Shown here piece by piece: positions 1 to 12,100 of a stretch of 64,000 nt of DNA. The position numbers and the translations under genes were made by a program. Under the pieces are notes generated by a model. It was not told the DNA's origin. It searched no databases and was given only the letters and a program-made list of their open reading frames with translations. Source of the DNA: Hirundichthys speculiger (Eukaryota > Chordata > Actinopteri > Beloniformes > Exocoetidae); NCBI GenBank assembly GCA_018398805.1, contig JAGFBZ010002561.1, positions 62,001-126,000 of the forward strand, written 5' to 3'. How positions within the stretch are numbered: position 1 is the first letter of the stretch; each line of letters opens with the position of its first letter.

Positions 1-140
1 CGCGACCTGTTCACCAGGATTTTAATTCCCACCTCTTTCCTGCTGGTGTGCGTTCTCCACATGCACTATTTCCACGACCAGTTTCTGCAGCTCACGGACC
101 TCCAGGCTGTAGTAGCAAAGGAGGAAAGCACGATTTACAG
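1..140 (+). CDS. piezo2: piezo2 exon, first in window (partial)
   Basis: The open frame starts at base 1 (RDLFTRILIPTSFLLV...) and ends in STIY plus AG, followed by donor gtgagg at 141. It encodes an end of a blade transmembrane helix and the start of a cytoplasmic loop. The 5' boundary is outside the window. The split AG is completed by A at 4,008, giving Arg, if the candidate microexon at 1,365 is skipped. Confidence 0.85.
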
Positions 141-3100
141 GTGAGGCGCATGCTGTGTCGTTGTTTGCTTTATTTCTCTTCTTATTGAAAAGTTAACTTC
201 CTTTTTCATTTTCATATTTGCTTTATATGCATTCATTGAGGGGAAGTTGCTTGAAAGCAATAAGAAGTCCTTTGGTGATGCGTGATTCTGTGGAAAAATC
301 GTAACATTTAAAAGAAACAGCAGGTTCCTGCTGCTCCAGAGTAATAATGCATGTTAAATTTCATTTATCTTTAGCATCAGCCTCTGGTAGTCTGGTCAGC
401 CATCCTCAGTCTGGTTCCTCTGGATCTGACTCAGAGTCCCAGGATGGCAGTTCCAATGCACGCAGAAGAAACTGATCTGGAAGTTAGTGGATGGCATTAA
501 CGTCCTATTTCAGAGAACTTTTCTTGAAATGATAATGGGTGTGGCTGGCCAGACTAACCCTCTGGCCAGCACCTGTTATAACCTCTCTGTCCCATCGCAC
601 GTCTGTCCTCGTCCCGCCGGGTCAGACTGCGTTGCGCCGCATCAGCGTTTCATTGTTTGTTTCGCCGGTGTGGATTTTTCATTTCTCACTGCCGAGTGCT
701 CGGCCCAGCGTCTTCTCTCTGTGACCTGCTGCCGTCTCTCCTCTGCCACCCTTTGTCTCACAGCCACGCTAAAGTCAATGGCCGTGTCTATTTGATCATG
801 AATAGGTGGGTATGTGCTCGCTTTCTGTGGCATCCATCACCATCCCAGTCCACCTCCGAGTCTCCAACTCTCCCTGTTAACTTGTTTTTGGCATAGATGG
901 TTCTCTACATGTGCAGTTTTTTTTAAATGTTTTACTCCTGGACTTTTTCACCAGACAAGATTAATTTTCTTTTTTCAGGTGTGTTCATTTTTTAAGTTTT
1001 GCTTGTAGCCTTTTCTTGTTGGATTTCTTTTGTTGTTGTTGTTTTTCAGATCTTTCTAAATCCAGTCCTTTTTCAAATGCAGTCCTTCTACTTCTTACAG
1101 ACATCTTGTTTTCAAGCATGTTTGAAACAGCAAGAACTTCTTCTTCTTCTTCTTCTTCTTCCCCTCTAATATCTTCCCAGTGATCCACACCCTGTCTGTA
1201 CCCTGAAAATGACCCTGCCCTGAACAAACTTGTCTGTACCAAACCACTGGATTCCCGTAGCAAGTTTTTGTCCAGTGAATCTATCTAGATAGTTTTTTTT
1301 TTAACATTTAATCTCCTCCTGATTGTTCATCTTAACGTCTGTGTAACTTTATTGTTCTGAGCAGCATCAAAGAAAAAATTTCCACTCAACAGAGCAAGTA
1401 AGTGTGACCAGTGGATGGCAGAATGCTTGCCTTGATTATGCAGCCGGTTCATGTAGCCAAACCCGAACTTTGTCCGCACTCTGTTGCCTGAGAAGACGTT
1501 AAAAGACTTTACTGCTTCCCTTCAGCTACTGTTTATCTGCTGCAAGGAGAAAATTACTGGCGCATAATAAAGTAGCAGATTGTTTCAAAGAATGCAGAAG
1601 GAATGTGCACTGCCTTCCGATTACAATGCCTGATGAAATGCTGTCCTGTTGTTCGTTGACCAGAGAGGACTGACGAATCCCATCTGAACGTTTGCATCGG
1701 AGCCTTGTGACAATCACCTGGACCATCTGAATGAGTGTGTGTGGTATTCATATACTTAAGAGGACTCGTTTCTTTAGGACCCGAGTTAGTTTCAAAGGGT
1801 TTAAAATAAGTCTCGTATTGTCAAAATTACAGACTAGAGTCATGAGCTGCTGCTGCTCATTTTCTGTTCTGCTCTGAGACGCTCGCAAACAGCTAATTAT
1901 GTGTTACAAATGTTAGAAAGGCCCCGCTTCTGGTCAGTTCTGGGTTTGGTTTCTTACGTTTATGTTTGAAACTTGTCCTTTCGTATTGGCTAAAATACCG
2001 CAAGAACATCACAACGACGATAAACACTTTTTTTTCATCGAAGGGAGGATTTAAGAGGTCTACCCTGATGACAGGTTGTGTTTTCAAGTTGAAATGATAA
2101 AAGATTACATCACGCATCGACATATGCTCTTTATGAAGTTCAAAGCTTTCACGGCCAAAACTCTTGCTTTTCAAGACTTTTTCAAGACATTAAAAAATAC
2201 TATTGAAGTAAGCAAAAGGTGTATTGTTAATGTTAAACCTCTCGATTTACCATAAAAAATAAACAATATACAGTGCCATTACAAAGTTGTCGACCTAACA
2301 TCAAATATGCGAAAAATGGGACAACATCCCCAACTTTGGAAAAAAAAAAAAAAAAGCTGAATTAAAGGTGGGGTGGGTGTTGTTTTTTTGCAACACTTTT
2401 TACAATATTGCCTGAAAACCTTTTCACATTTCCATTGCACCCACTGAAATAAAATGTTTGCAAAAAAAACTAAACATTTTGGTCCAGTCTAGAAGGTATA
2501 ATCAGAGAAAAACTCTGACCAATCAAAAAAGTGATGATCACTATTTTGATTGGCTGCCTAATACGTCCATCAAATATCACCCCTCCCTCCCTCCCTCCCT
2601 ATGGTTCATGCAGTCCTGAATCATGTGAAGGCGTGGTTTCGAGGGGTGAGCTGAAGAGGAGGAGGCGGAGCCTTTGGGAGGAGGGAGGGAGTGTATATTT
2701 TCAAAATCTCACTTGAGTTGGATTGCTGGAACCGTTTTTCAAACAACACCTACTCCACCTTTAAGTATTGGAATATTATTGAAGGATGAGCTGTGTGTAT
2801 ATTTTTAAAGGAATACTGCCTTGAAAACAAAGCTGATCGGAATGCTTCAAAGCTGAAAACTGTTAGCATTATATTTCAGTTGACATTTGAGTGCTTTCGC
2901 TCTTATATCGAATGTATATTACCTCATCTGAACTAGAACCACATCGATGGAAATTCTATGAGACAATGAATAGTAAATCATGTTTAATGATGGGATTTTT
3001 AAAGTCTCAAGAGTTGTGTTTTCAACAGCCTCAGGAGACACATTTGGGCCAAATCTGGGCTACTTTTGGCACTTATGGCTCATTTGCAACACTAGCAAGA

Positions 3101-6100
3101 GCTGTGTGGGACAGATGTTAATGAACTGGGTCAGACTTGGGTTTTGGTGTTTGTTGTATGAGCCAGATGTGGCTCCAATTTTATAAGCTAGTTTTTACAT
3201 GGGATACAGAACGTATCGTGACGGCCAAGTGTGGTCCAAATACTGTATAATGAATAAGTGGCTCATGTCTGGTTGATACGTATGTGGTGGAGTTTAGGCA
3301 GCCACAGTCACCTCGAGTCAGTGCCGTCACTCCAATGTGCACCCAAGAAAATGCAGATATGCACCACATTTAGGCCAAACTTTCTTAGCTGTCTGAACTA
3401 CCTGAAAAGCACAGGGATTTTTTTTTTTAAAAAGGGAACGTCTTCAATTGAAAAAACGTATCTTCTGTTCATATGTTCTGTTACAAAATAGCCCTGGAGT
3501 CTTTTACAAGTGACATAGAAAGCTGAACAATGAAGTTAATTCTCATTAACACCAAAGGCAAGAAAAACCATTGAAAACAGCATTGATTAAAAAAAAAAAA
3601 AAGTAATTGGAGTTAAAATGATGAAACACCCACTGATGGTTAATCATGTTAATCACCTGAGCTAACACAACAACCCCCTGTGTGTTCTCCTCACTTTTTA
3701 GGTTAAAATGTGATCTTAATGAGCACACTTGGGGATTTTAGTCATCAATCAATCAATCAATGTTTATTTGTAGAGCCCTTTTCAACACACAAGGTGACCA
3801 AAGTCACGACTGTTGTCACTAAAATGTCAATCATGAAAACTGTTGGAAGAATTCTGCTTGAAGAAAACATAAAAATGCTTCTAGTAGCATCAACATATTA
3901 AAAAATCAATTGATACGTTGGGTCCTCATAAGTATATTAATACAAATTGTACAACTGAACATGTGCACGCGTGTCTTACTGTGTGAAAACTGCTGACGTG
4001 TCCTCAGACTCGTGGACCAGGATGGAAGCCTGCCGGACCTCACCATGCTCAGCGGCAGCTCGGTGGACGCGGCGCTGCCCGGAGACAAGGAAAAGCAAGC
4101 GGAGCAGAGGAGCTGGTGCTCGGAGAAGGAGAAGGGGCAGGCCCTGGTGGTGGTGATGGATGACATTGAGGTGACCGTTGAGAAGCCCACGACCTTCTCC
4201 GACCAGCGCCAGTCCAGCGCAGAGGACAGCCACCACTGCAGCGCTGGGACTGAGCCAGAGCCGAGCACCGAACAGAGCTCAGGTACTGGGCAGCGCGGTT
4301 AGCTTCAACCCTGAAGATACGGTGATACGGTTACAGATGCTTCAGGTGTCACAAAACACACAAAGATTAGTAAAGACAGCACAGAGTTGGAGATAAACTG
4401 GTTTGAACGTTTGAAGTCAGTGAAGTTGGTTTGGGTTTCTAAAGAGAAATGTGTTAGAGATCAGCATCTATACAAAACAATACAAGTTCAGAGGGGAAGT
4501 ACATGTGGCTGAGAAATCAGTCTGTAGGACAACAACTGGTTCAAGTCCTACGTCTCTATGTGTGCCAACTGTGGGGTCTTTTTCAAGGCATCGATTAAGC
4601 CCCAAAACACATCTTTGTTTTAAAATCTACTATGGCTTCTTGGAATATGTGAAGAGGTCCTGTAATGCACTGAGGGCTGTATTTTCAGTAATGCTTGTTG
4701 GGAAGCTTTTATTGCATTTACTTAACTTAATGTTGGCTCAAACAACAAATCTTTACTTTACTCCCCATCTTCCCTGTGCGCTGTATACGTGTGTGTACGT
4801 GTGTGTGTGTGTGTGTAGGTGTGTGTGTTTCATGTGTTTATACGACTGAGCAGAGCAGACAAACACATGGAGCAGAGCCATGCGATTTATGAATGCAGCA
4901 GATGAGACTCACACACGCAAAAACATAAAAACGGAGGAAAAATAAATCATCAAAAGAGCAGGAGTACACGCAGATGATATGAGTATTTGCACTCATTCAA
5001 CAAATTATGTTGTTGTAGAATATAAAACATTAAAATAAGCCTGATCTCTTTCGGTACGGGAAAATTACTTCAATACCTCCCTTCAAAGTGAAATACTGAA
5101 ATGAAATGCTATTGTGCAGGTGTCATGTTTTTATTAAACAATATTGTTCAAAGACAGCGGGTTCCCTTTTATTGTTGTTATTACTGAGCCCCCCTGAAGG
5201 TTGGTCAGGTCAAAATAATCGCTGAGTTTGACTTTAATCAAAATTCCCTGTGATGCACAAACATTCAGAGCTGCAACCTGCGTGCGGAAAACCGTGAGTT
5301 TTGATGAGGACTTATATCTCTCAGTAATGCAGGCCCGCTTGTTTGTTGATTTATTTATTTTTCCCCAAGGACTGGTTGTAAAGAATATGCTTGTAGCATC
5401 GTGCATGTTAGCTCATCAGTTCTGCCAAAGCAAGCTCCCCCCAAACACGCGCAGGGAAACCGTTCCTGCATTTCAAGTTCAGCATTGCCAAAGATCATTT
5501 TCAGTTCATTTTGAATGAATTCAATTCATCTCAGTCATTTTGAAGCAATGCTGTGGCTCTTTTTGTTCTCGGGGGAAGGGGGGGGGCACCTCCCGCAGTG
5601 CTGGTGCGGTTCCAATACTGTTATAAATATTGACTGTACATGTGGATATGTTTATCAGCTGTCCCAGTATAACCAGCAAAGAAAGCGAAGCCTATGGAAC
5701 CAACGTAAGCTGCTGAGGAAGAAACATTTTAGTTCGCAACAGCCTGTCAATTAAATTAAATTCAATTCAATTTTATTTGTATAGCGTCTGTTACAATGTC
5801 AATTGTCTCTAGGCGCTTTACAGAGACCCAGATCATGACCCCTGAGCAAATATCATCAACTAAAATTATAATATTAAATCCAAATCAAGGATAGTGGCAG
5901 GTAAAAACCCCATAGTGGGAGAAAAAAAACCTTTAAGCCAAACAATGGCAAGGAAAAACTCCCCTTTAAGAGGAAGAAACCTTGAGCAGGACCTGGATCA
6001 TATGGGGGGGAGCTTCCTGCTGAAGACCAGCTGGGTGAAGAAAGAAAAAGAGAGGGGAGACAGGACAGAGAGAGGAGAGCACACAAATGACTGAATGAAA

Positions 6101-9100
6101 TTACTATATAAACAGATGCAGGTAGCAGCTCTGAGGTGAGAAGGTCAGAGGACTACGTCACCGGTCACCACGGCAACCGACACCCCGAACACATCTACAC
6201 ACACAGGTGGAGGTAAACGCTGGGATGGACAGAGGATGGAACTGCAAAGTCTAGCATGAAACTCATACAGTGTGTCAGTGGGTCACCCGAATATAAGTCA
6301 ATGAAACATCAGAAGGCTTTTGAAATTATAATTATGTTTTATTTTTTTTTTTTTTTAAACATACCAACGGTACATTTTTTTGTTTTTTTCTGCATGTAGC
6401 AACATCCTGTTGGGTGCAGCCAGGCCGGTATTTACTGCTGACACCACATCGTAGAGATCAGTCTGACGTCTAGAGGCATGCACCGCATATCATGTAATCA
6501 CACAAATATGTGGGTGCTGCATGCCAGAGGTTGAACGGCTGAGCACACGGCAGAGCCGTTTTCAAAAGCTTCAGCGTGATTTGGAGCTGAGATTTGCTTT
6601 TATGCCACAACAGAGCACATGTGCTGGTACGTCGTGGCCCAATCAGCCCCCGCTGCTGAGGCTTTCCCCCTCAAGTCTGTCTCACCCTGGAGCCCTTCTC
6701 TGGGCCCGGAAATTTGCTGCACACATTTCTTGAAGGTCAAAGCTCTGCTGCCTGCACTTTCATCAGCAAGTCATTAATCATTTCAAGCACAGTGGTAAAA
6801 ATCAGTCCTGTTGCAGATTTTTGGGTTCAGCAGATTTATTTCTATTTTTTATTCTGACACAGTGTGTAGCTCAAGTGCTCACTTTTTACACTCCAAGCTC
6901 CACTAAGACCAAGCGGAGCCAAAGACTGTGCAGCTGGTCTTAAATTAAAATGTAGTTAATATACACAGAAAATAAAATAGGCCATAAAACACAGCCCTGC
7001 AGGACCTCTTAGTTTATAATGAGCCGTGGGTTCTACATGGCTGTATGCTCTCTGAGTTTCTTTTCCCAACAACAAGACTTTTTAAAAACCTGACATAATA
7101 TGGCTTCTGTAAGTATACGCCTGTGCATATCATGCTATAGTTGGAGTTTCTATATCCTTTATGAGAATATAAAAACAACCATTACATCTTAATTCTAGAG
7201 CGCTTTAAAGCGTCAGATTGGAAACTGGCCTCAGATTAAGCCTGATTAGATTAAGCCCATATAGGAAAAAAACACATTAAAAAATCTTTAACAGCTCCAG
7301 AAAACATGTAAAACCCATGTTTTATATCGCACATGATTTTCTCAAGAGTTAAAATTGTATTTGTATTGACATTTTTCCTTCTACAGTAGTAAAACGCAGA
7401 AACACATGACTGTAGCTGCACACTTAGCCTTTGTTGACTTAAGGATTATAAAGCTGTTATTATATATGCCACATTTAGACACATTTTCTAAGCTTTTTAT
7501 TTTGATCTCCTCTGTTCATGTAAAGCCTTTCATTCTTCCCTTCACTTCCCACTTCAGAAGGGATCCCTGTCAGGAGACTTATTTAATAATGCTCTTGATT
7601 AACCAAAAACACACATTAAGATGTAGAAAAGCAGCAAGAAATCTGGACATGGAGGTGAACAGCCAGACAAACGGATGTGCAGTCAGTGAGACTGTAGAAA
7701 TGTCCAAACTCAAGACTCATTTCACAATATGATGTCTAATCGGTTCTTGGCTGCTTGTGAAACGTCATCAGTCGCAGCGTACTATTATCAGTCAAACTTT
7801 ATTTATTCAGCACTTTTTATACAACCTGTACAATACAAAGTGCCTTTACAGAATTAAAACAAAGGAAACCGTTTTGATGACCAAGATACACTAAAATAGA
7901 TTAAATCACTCACAGAGATGCACGTTATCCAGACTCACCAACACGTGGACCCCTGACACTGATTTAACCGACACAGCAGGAATGGAGGAAACGCTGTCTG
8001 TGGTCTAAGAGGAAACACTGAAGAATGACAATTAAAATACATGAAACACATAAGTACACAAATCAAAAAAACAGGTATGTGCTAAGACTAGGGTATTAGT
8101 AAAAGAATTATGAAGAAATGAAATATAGAATATAAAAACTGTTAAAAGAGTTTATGTATATATGAATTAAATATTAGTAAAACTCTAAAATATACATAAC
8201 TCATACATTTAAAAAGCCATAAAAGTTCATTTAAAGGCTAAATTAAAGAGATGGGTCTTCTAACTTCACTTTTGAGATTAAGCTATCAAAACAGTCTTTC
8301 CATTTCCCTTCAGCAGAACTTTATTTATAACATCGTGGTTAAAACATGAAACACATTAAAAAAGAAATGTTTACTGTTTAAAAAAAAAACCCCACACATT
8401 TAAAACCTGTTTTAAGAAAAAAAAAAGACAAAAACACTTTTTGCCAGAGGAATTCATGGTTCATTTTGAGTCTTTTTAAGGTTTTTAAGTATTTCTTGTT
8501 ATGTTCAGTTTAACTGTGGACATTTATGAAGTCGTGTTTGAGCGAGTTGAGTTGTGATTCCATCCAGTTCCATTTCTCCAAAGTACATAAGTTATACTCG
8601 CCATGCATGAACTACCGTGATGTCAGCTGGACACCTCCCTGGGGAGTATGTCCTAACCGGGAAGACATCCGGGGAAGACCCGGGACTTCCTTGTAAGTGG
8701 GTAGACTCTGGGAGGATGCAACTGACTTTTTAGTATTAAAATGTTTGGTTTTTGAGAATGACCCTGACATTAAAGTATTGAGAGAAAAGACCAAATTTGT
8801 TAAGAGGGTGATGGTTCACTCAGCTAGTTGTGCAAATACTTCCATTTATGGAGGCTGAAACTCCTTGTTGCAGCCAGCACGGGTTCAAGAACCGACCCTT
8901 GGCTCTCTCTGTGCTCATTTTCCAGTCGTCTATCGACTGTACATAAAGGTCAGTAAAGTTTTTTTATTTTCTCTTCAGATCTGAAGAATAAATGGCACCT
9001 GGTGGTCGACCGTCTGACAGTCCTCTTCCTCAAGTTCCTGGAGTATTTCCACAAGCTGCAGCTGTTCATTTGGTGGTTGCTGGAGATCCACATCATCAAG

Positions 9101-12100
9101 ATTGTTTCCTGCTACATTGTTCTTGTCTGTGTCAAAGAGGTGAGACATAGTTTAACTTCCTGAAAGGAGAACAGACTTGATTCACATCAGTATCTGTGAT
9201 TAAAAAGGAGTCTTGATATCTGTACTCATTTAATTTAATCACTCAGCCTTACAGTGAATAAACGTAAGGGCTGAGCAATCTCAGTTTCTCTCAAAATCAT
9301 GAAGAAAAAAAAAATCATAATCCATAAAAAAACAAAGACACAGTTCAGCAGTTGTTTCTACTGTTTGAAATGAATCTAAAGTGTCTCCTCAGACCGGTGA
9401 GTCGGAGCAGCTTTACTGATCTCTCCAGGATGAGCTCCTCTTCTGAAACCTCATGATCACTCACGTTAACCAAGAAGGCTTTGATTGCCTTCGTTTTATT
9501 GTTACCCTTTCCCTCTTTTTATATGTGAAGTTCCATATAACCGTGTTTTAAAACTTATATAGAAACAATCTGATGCCAGGATTTGGGGGATTATAAACCA
9601 GTGAGGATGTCGTTGGAAAAAAACCCCTAACGTGACCCTGTCCTCATCACCTGTATTGTCTCTCGTGCAGGTGTCTTTGCTCAACTATGTGTTCCTGGCG
9701 TCCTGGGCCTTCGCGCTGCCCTACAGCCAGTATCGACCCCTTGCTTCCAGTGTTTGCACTGTCTGGACGTGTGTCATCATCGTGTGTAAAATGATATTCC
9801 AGCTGAAGTCTATAGATCCCGGAGGGGACAAATGCAAAATGGTAAATATGATCCTGACCCATGCTGTTCTTTACCGCTACCTGCGTTATCTTTAAACACA
9901 GGTAAATTGCACTGCACATACATTTTTGATTGTCACACATTTTACTGTAGGTGCACATGCTTCACATCAGACGACATTGTGTCAATATTTTGGTAGAACC
10001 TGTCAGTGTGAGAGTTTTTATGTTTCATTTTAACGGCTACTGTTTCTGTCCGCAGCCAGCAGGCTACTCACCTGAAATGCAGACGGAGCTGGAAAAGTCT
10101 GTCCTGTATCAAGGTTGGAAACCAGGCGACTGGGTGGGCCTGAAGAAGAGTGATGACCTGCTGGGCTACCTCAGGGTGAGAAACAGAACTTTCCATCCAT
10201 TATCGTAAAAAAAAAAAAAAAAGAAAAACATTTGGGTCGTTCTGTGCCGCCTCGACCTGCAGCTCTTCTTATTTATGTATTTATTTTTCATGCTAAAGGG
10301 GGGATTTATATGATGGTTAGTCATTTATTAAGTTACTGTACAACCACTTTTGCAGAGGGTCATGATTGTAAATCTAGGGGGCTCAAAAATAATAATATAT
10401 CTTTATAAATAAATTATATAAATGCAGGAGTTTCAGTTTGTCACATTTCACAGGGAGCTGCAAGGACTCAAATAACAGATTAAACAAAAACAATAGTTAT
10501 TCATAAGGAATTTGTCTTCTGAGAACCTAAAAAAAATATGAAAGATATCCATGTTAATATTTATTCCTTTAACTTATAGCAAACCTGTGAAGATTTTTGT
10601 TAAATGTTCAAGGGCACATGTGAGTTAGTGTTGCAGAAAACAGTTTAGTTAAATCAATCAAATAAAAGGTATAGAGATTATTTGAAATTGTTTAAATGAA
10701 ATAACAAAGTCCAGGATGAAAATCATTTTTGTGACTGTGACAGCAGTCACATTAAAGGCTGTGAGGGAGTTAAAGTAGAAATACGTCCGCACAGCAGTTT
10801 CACAGACAAACCAACACCTTCAGTGCTTAAAATGTGTTTTATAACCTTGCTGTTTCCTCATTATTAGAATTATTAGAATTATTGTAATAATTTTTTTTTT
10901 TTTTTTGGTATCAGAGCATTCAATTGATTGTGACTGATGTGTGAAGACAATTTCAGGATATACAGCAAAAAAAAAAAAAAAAAAAAGCTTTGTAAGAAGA
11001 TCTCCTACCCAAACCTTTAAAATAAACACCTTTAATTATATATAGAATTACTGTGTTGGAAAATTTGGAAGAAAAACTGACCAAAACACACTCTAATTAG
11101 TCTTGGGTTAAAAGAAAACATGACATTACTCAACATGAGAAATTCACTGGTTGCCAGATTTTTTTTTACATTTTTTTTTTCTAAAGCCCTTAAAGCGCCT
11201 CTCTGATCATCTGTGCAGAACAACTTCTTGATGCTGGCTCTGTTGGCTTTCGAAGTGACCATCTACCGCCATCAGGAATACTTCAGACTGAGGAACAAAC
11301 TGTCGCCTCCTGCTGCCAAAATTATCTTCCACGACATCACACGCCAGCACCTGGACATCGGCATCGTCTGCTTCATCAAATACTTCATCAACTACTTCTT
11401 CTATAAATTTGGACTTGAGGTTCAGAGGAATATAACAGCTAAGAAATGCACTGGGAGTTTGTGTGCCATGTGCATCTAACCTGCTTATATCTATTTACTT
11501 CCCTCAGACATGCCTGCTGCTGGTGGTCAACGTCATCGGCCAACGTATGGACTTCTACGCCATGCTCCATTCCTTCGCCTTGATAGCGGTCATGTATCGA
11601 CGTCGTAGGAAAGCCATAGCTGAGATCTGGCCCAAGTACTGCTTCTTCCTGGCCTGCATGCTTACATTCCAGTACTTCATTTGCATTGGGATCCCACCTG
11701 TAGCCTGTAAAGGTTTGTGTGTTCAAGTCATGGACGCTTCAGTCCAGTTATTATTGTAGCCACATTTGTACCAAGCAGTTTATTCCTACTCAGTCCACTT
11801 CATTAATATAGCACTCATATCATGCTCTTTCTTCAAAAGCAAAAGCTGGACCGACGATGTGACGTGACTGATTCAATCACGTGTACAGTTTTGTTTCCTT
11901 GTTTAGATGTTGAAACAGCCAAACTCTGGAGAACACTGAAACCAGACAGTCCAATATCAGGCTGTGAACAGCAATAGTCACTGTATTTCTGTGATTGATG
12001 GATGAAACTGACAGCTGAATCATCACTTTCAACTTTTGTCAAAGAGGGAAAAAAGAATCTCTTATGTAAAAAGATAACAATCTAGAAGAAATATTTGCGA

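Noticed and set aside
4451..4849. 132-codon open frame
   Set aside because: It runs into a GT microsatellite that encodes only Cys/Val repeats; no family resemblance.
11700..11701. Alternative donor as the normal splice that avoids the first frameshift
   Set aside because: It would remove the conserved VACKDYPWRF segment, whereas a one-base correction restores a gap-free match to human. It is kept only as an alternative to test.
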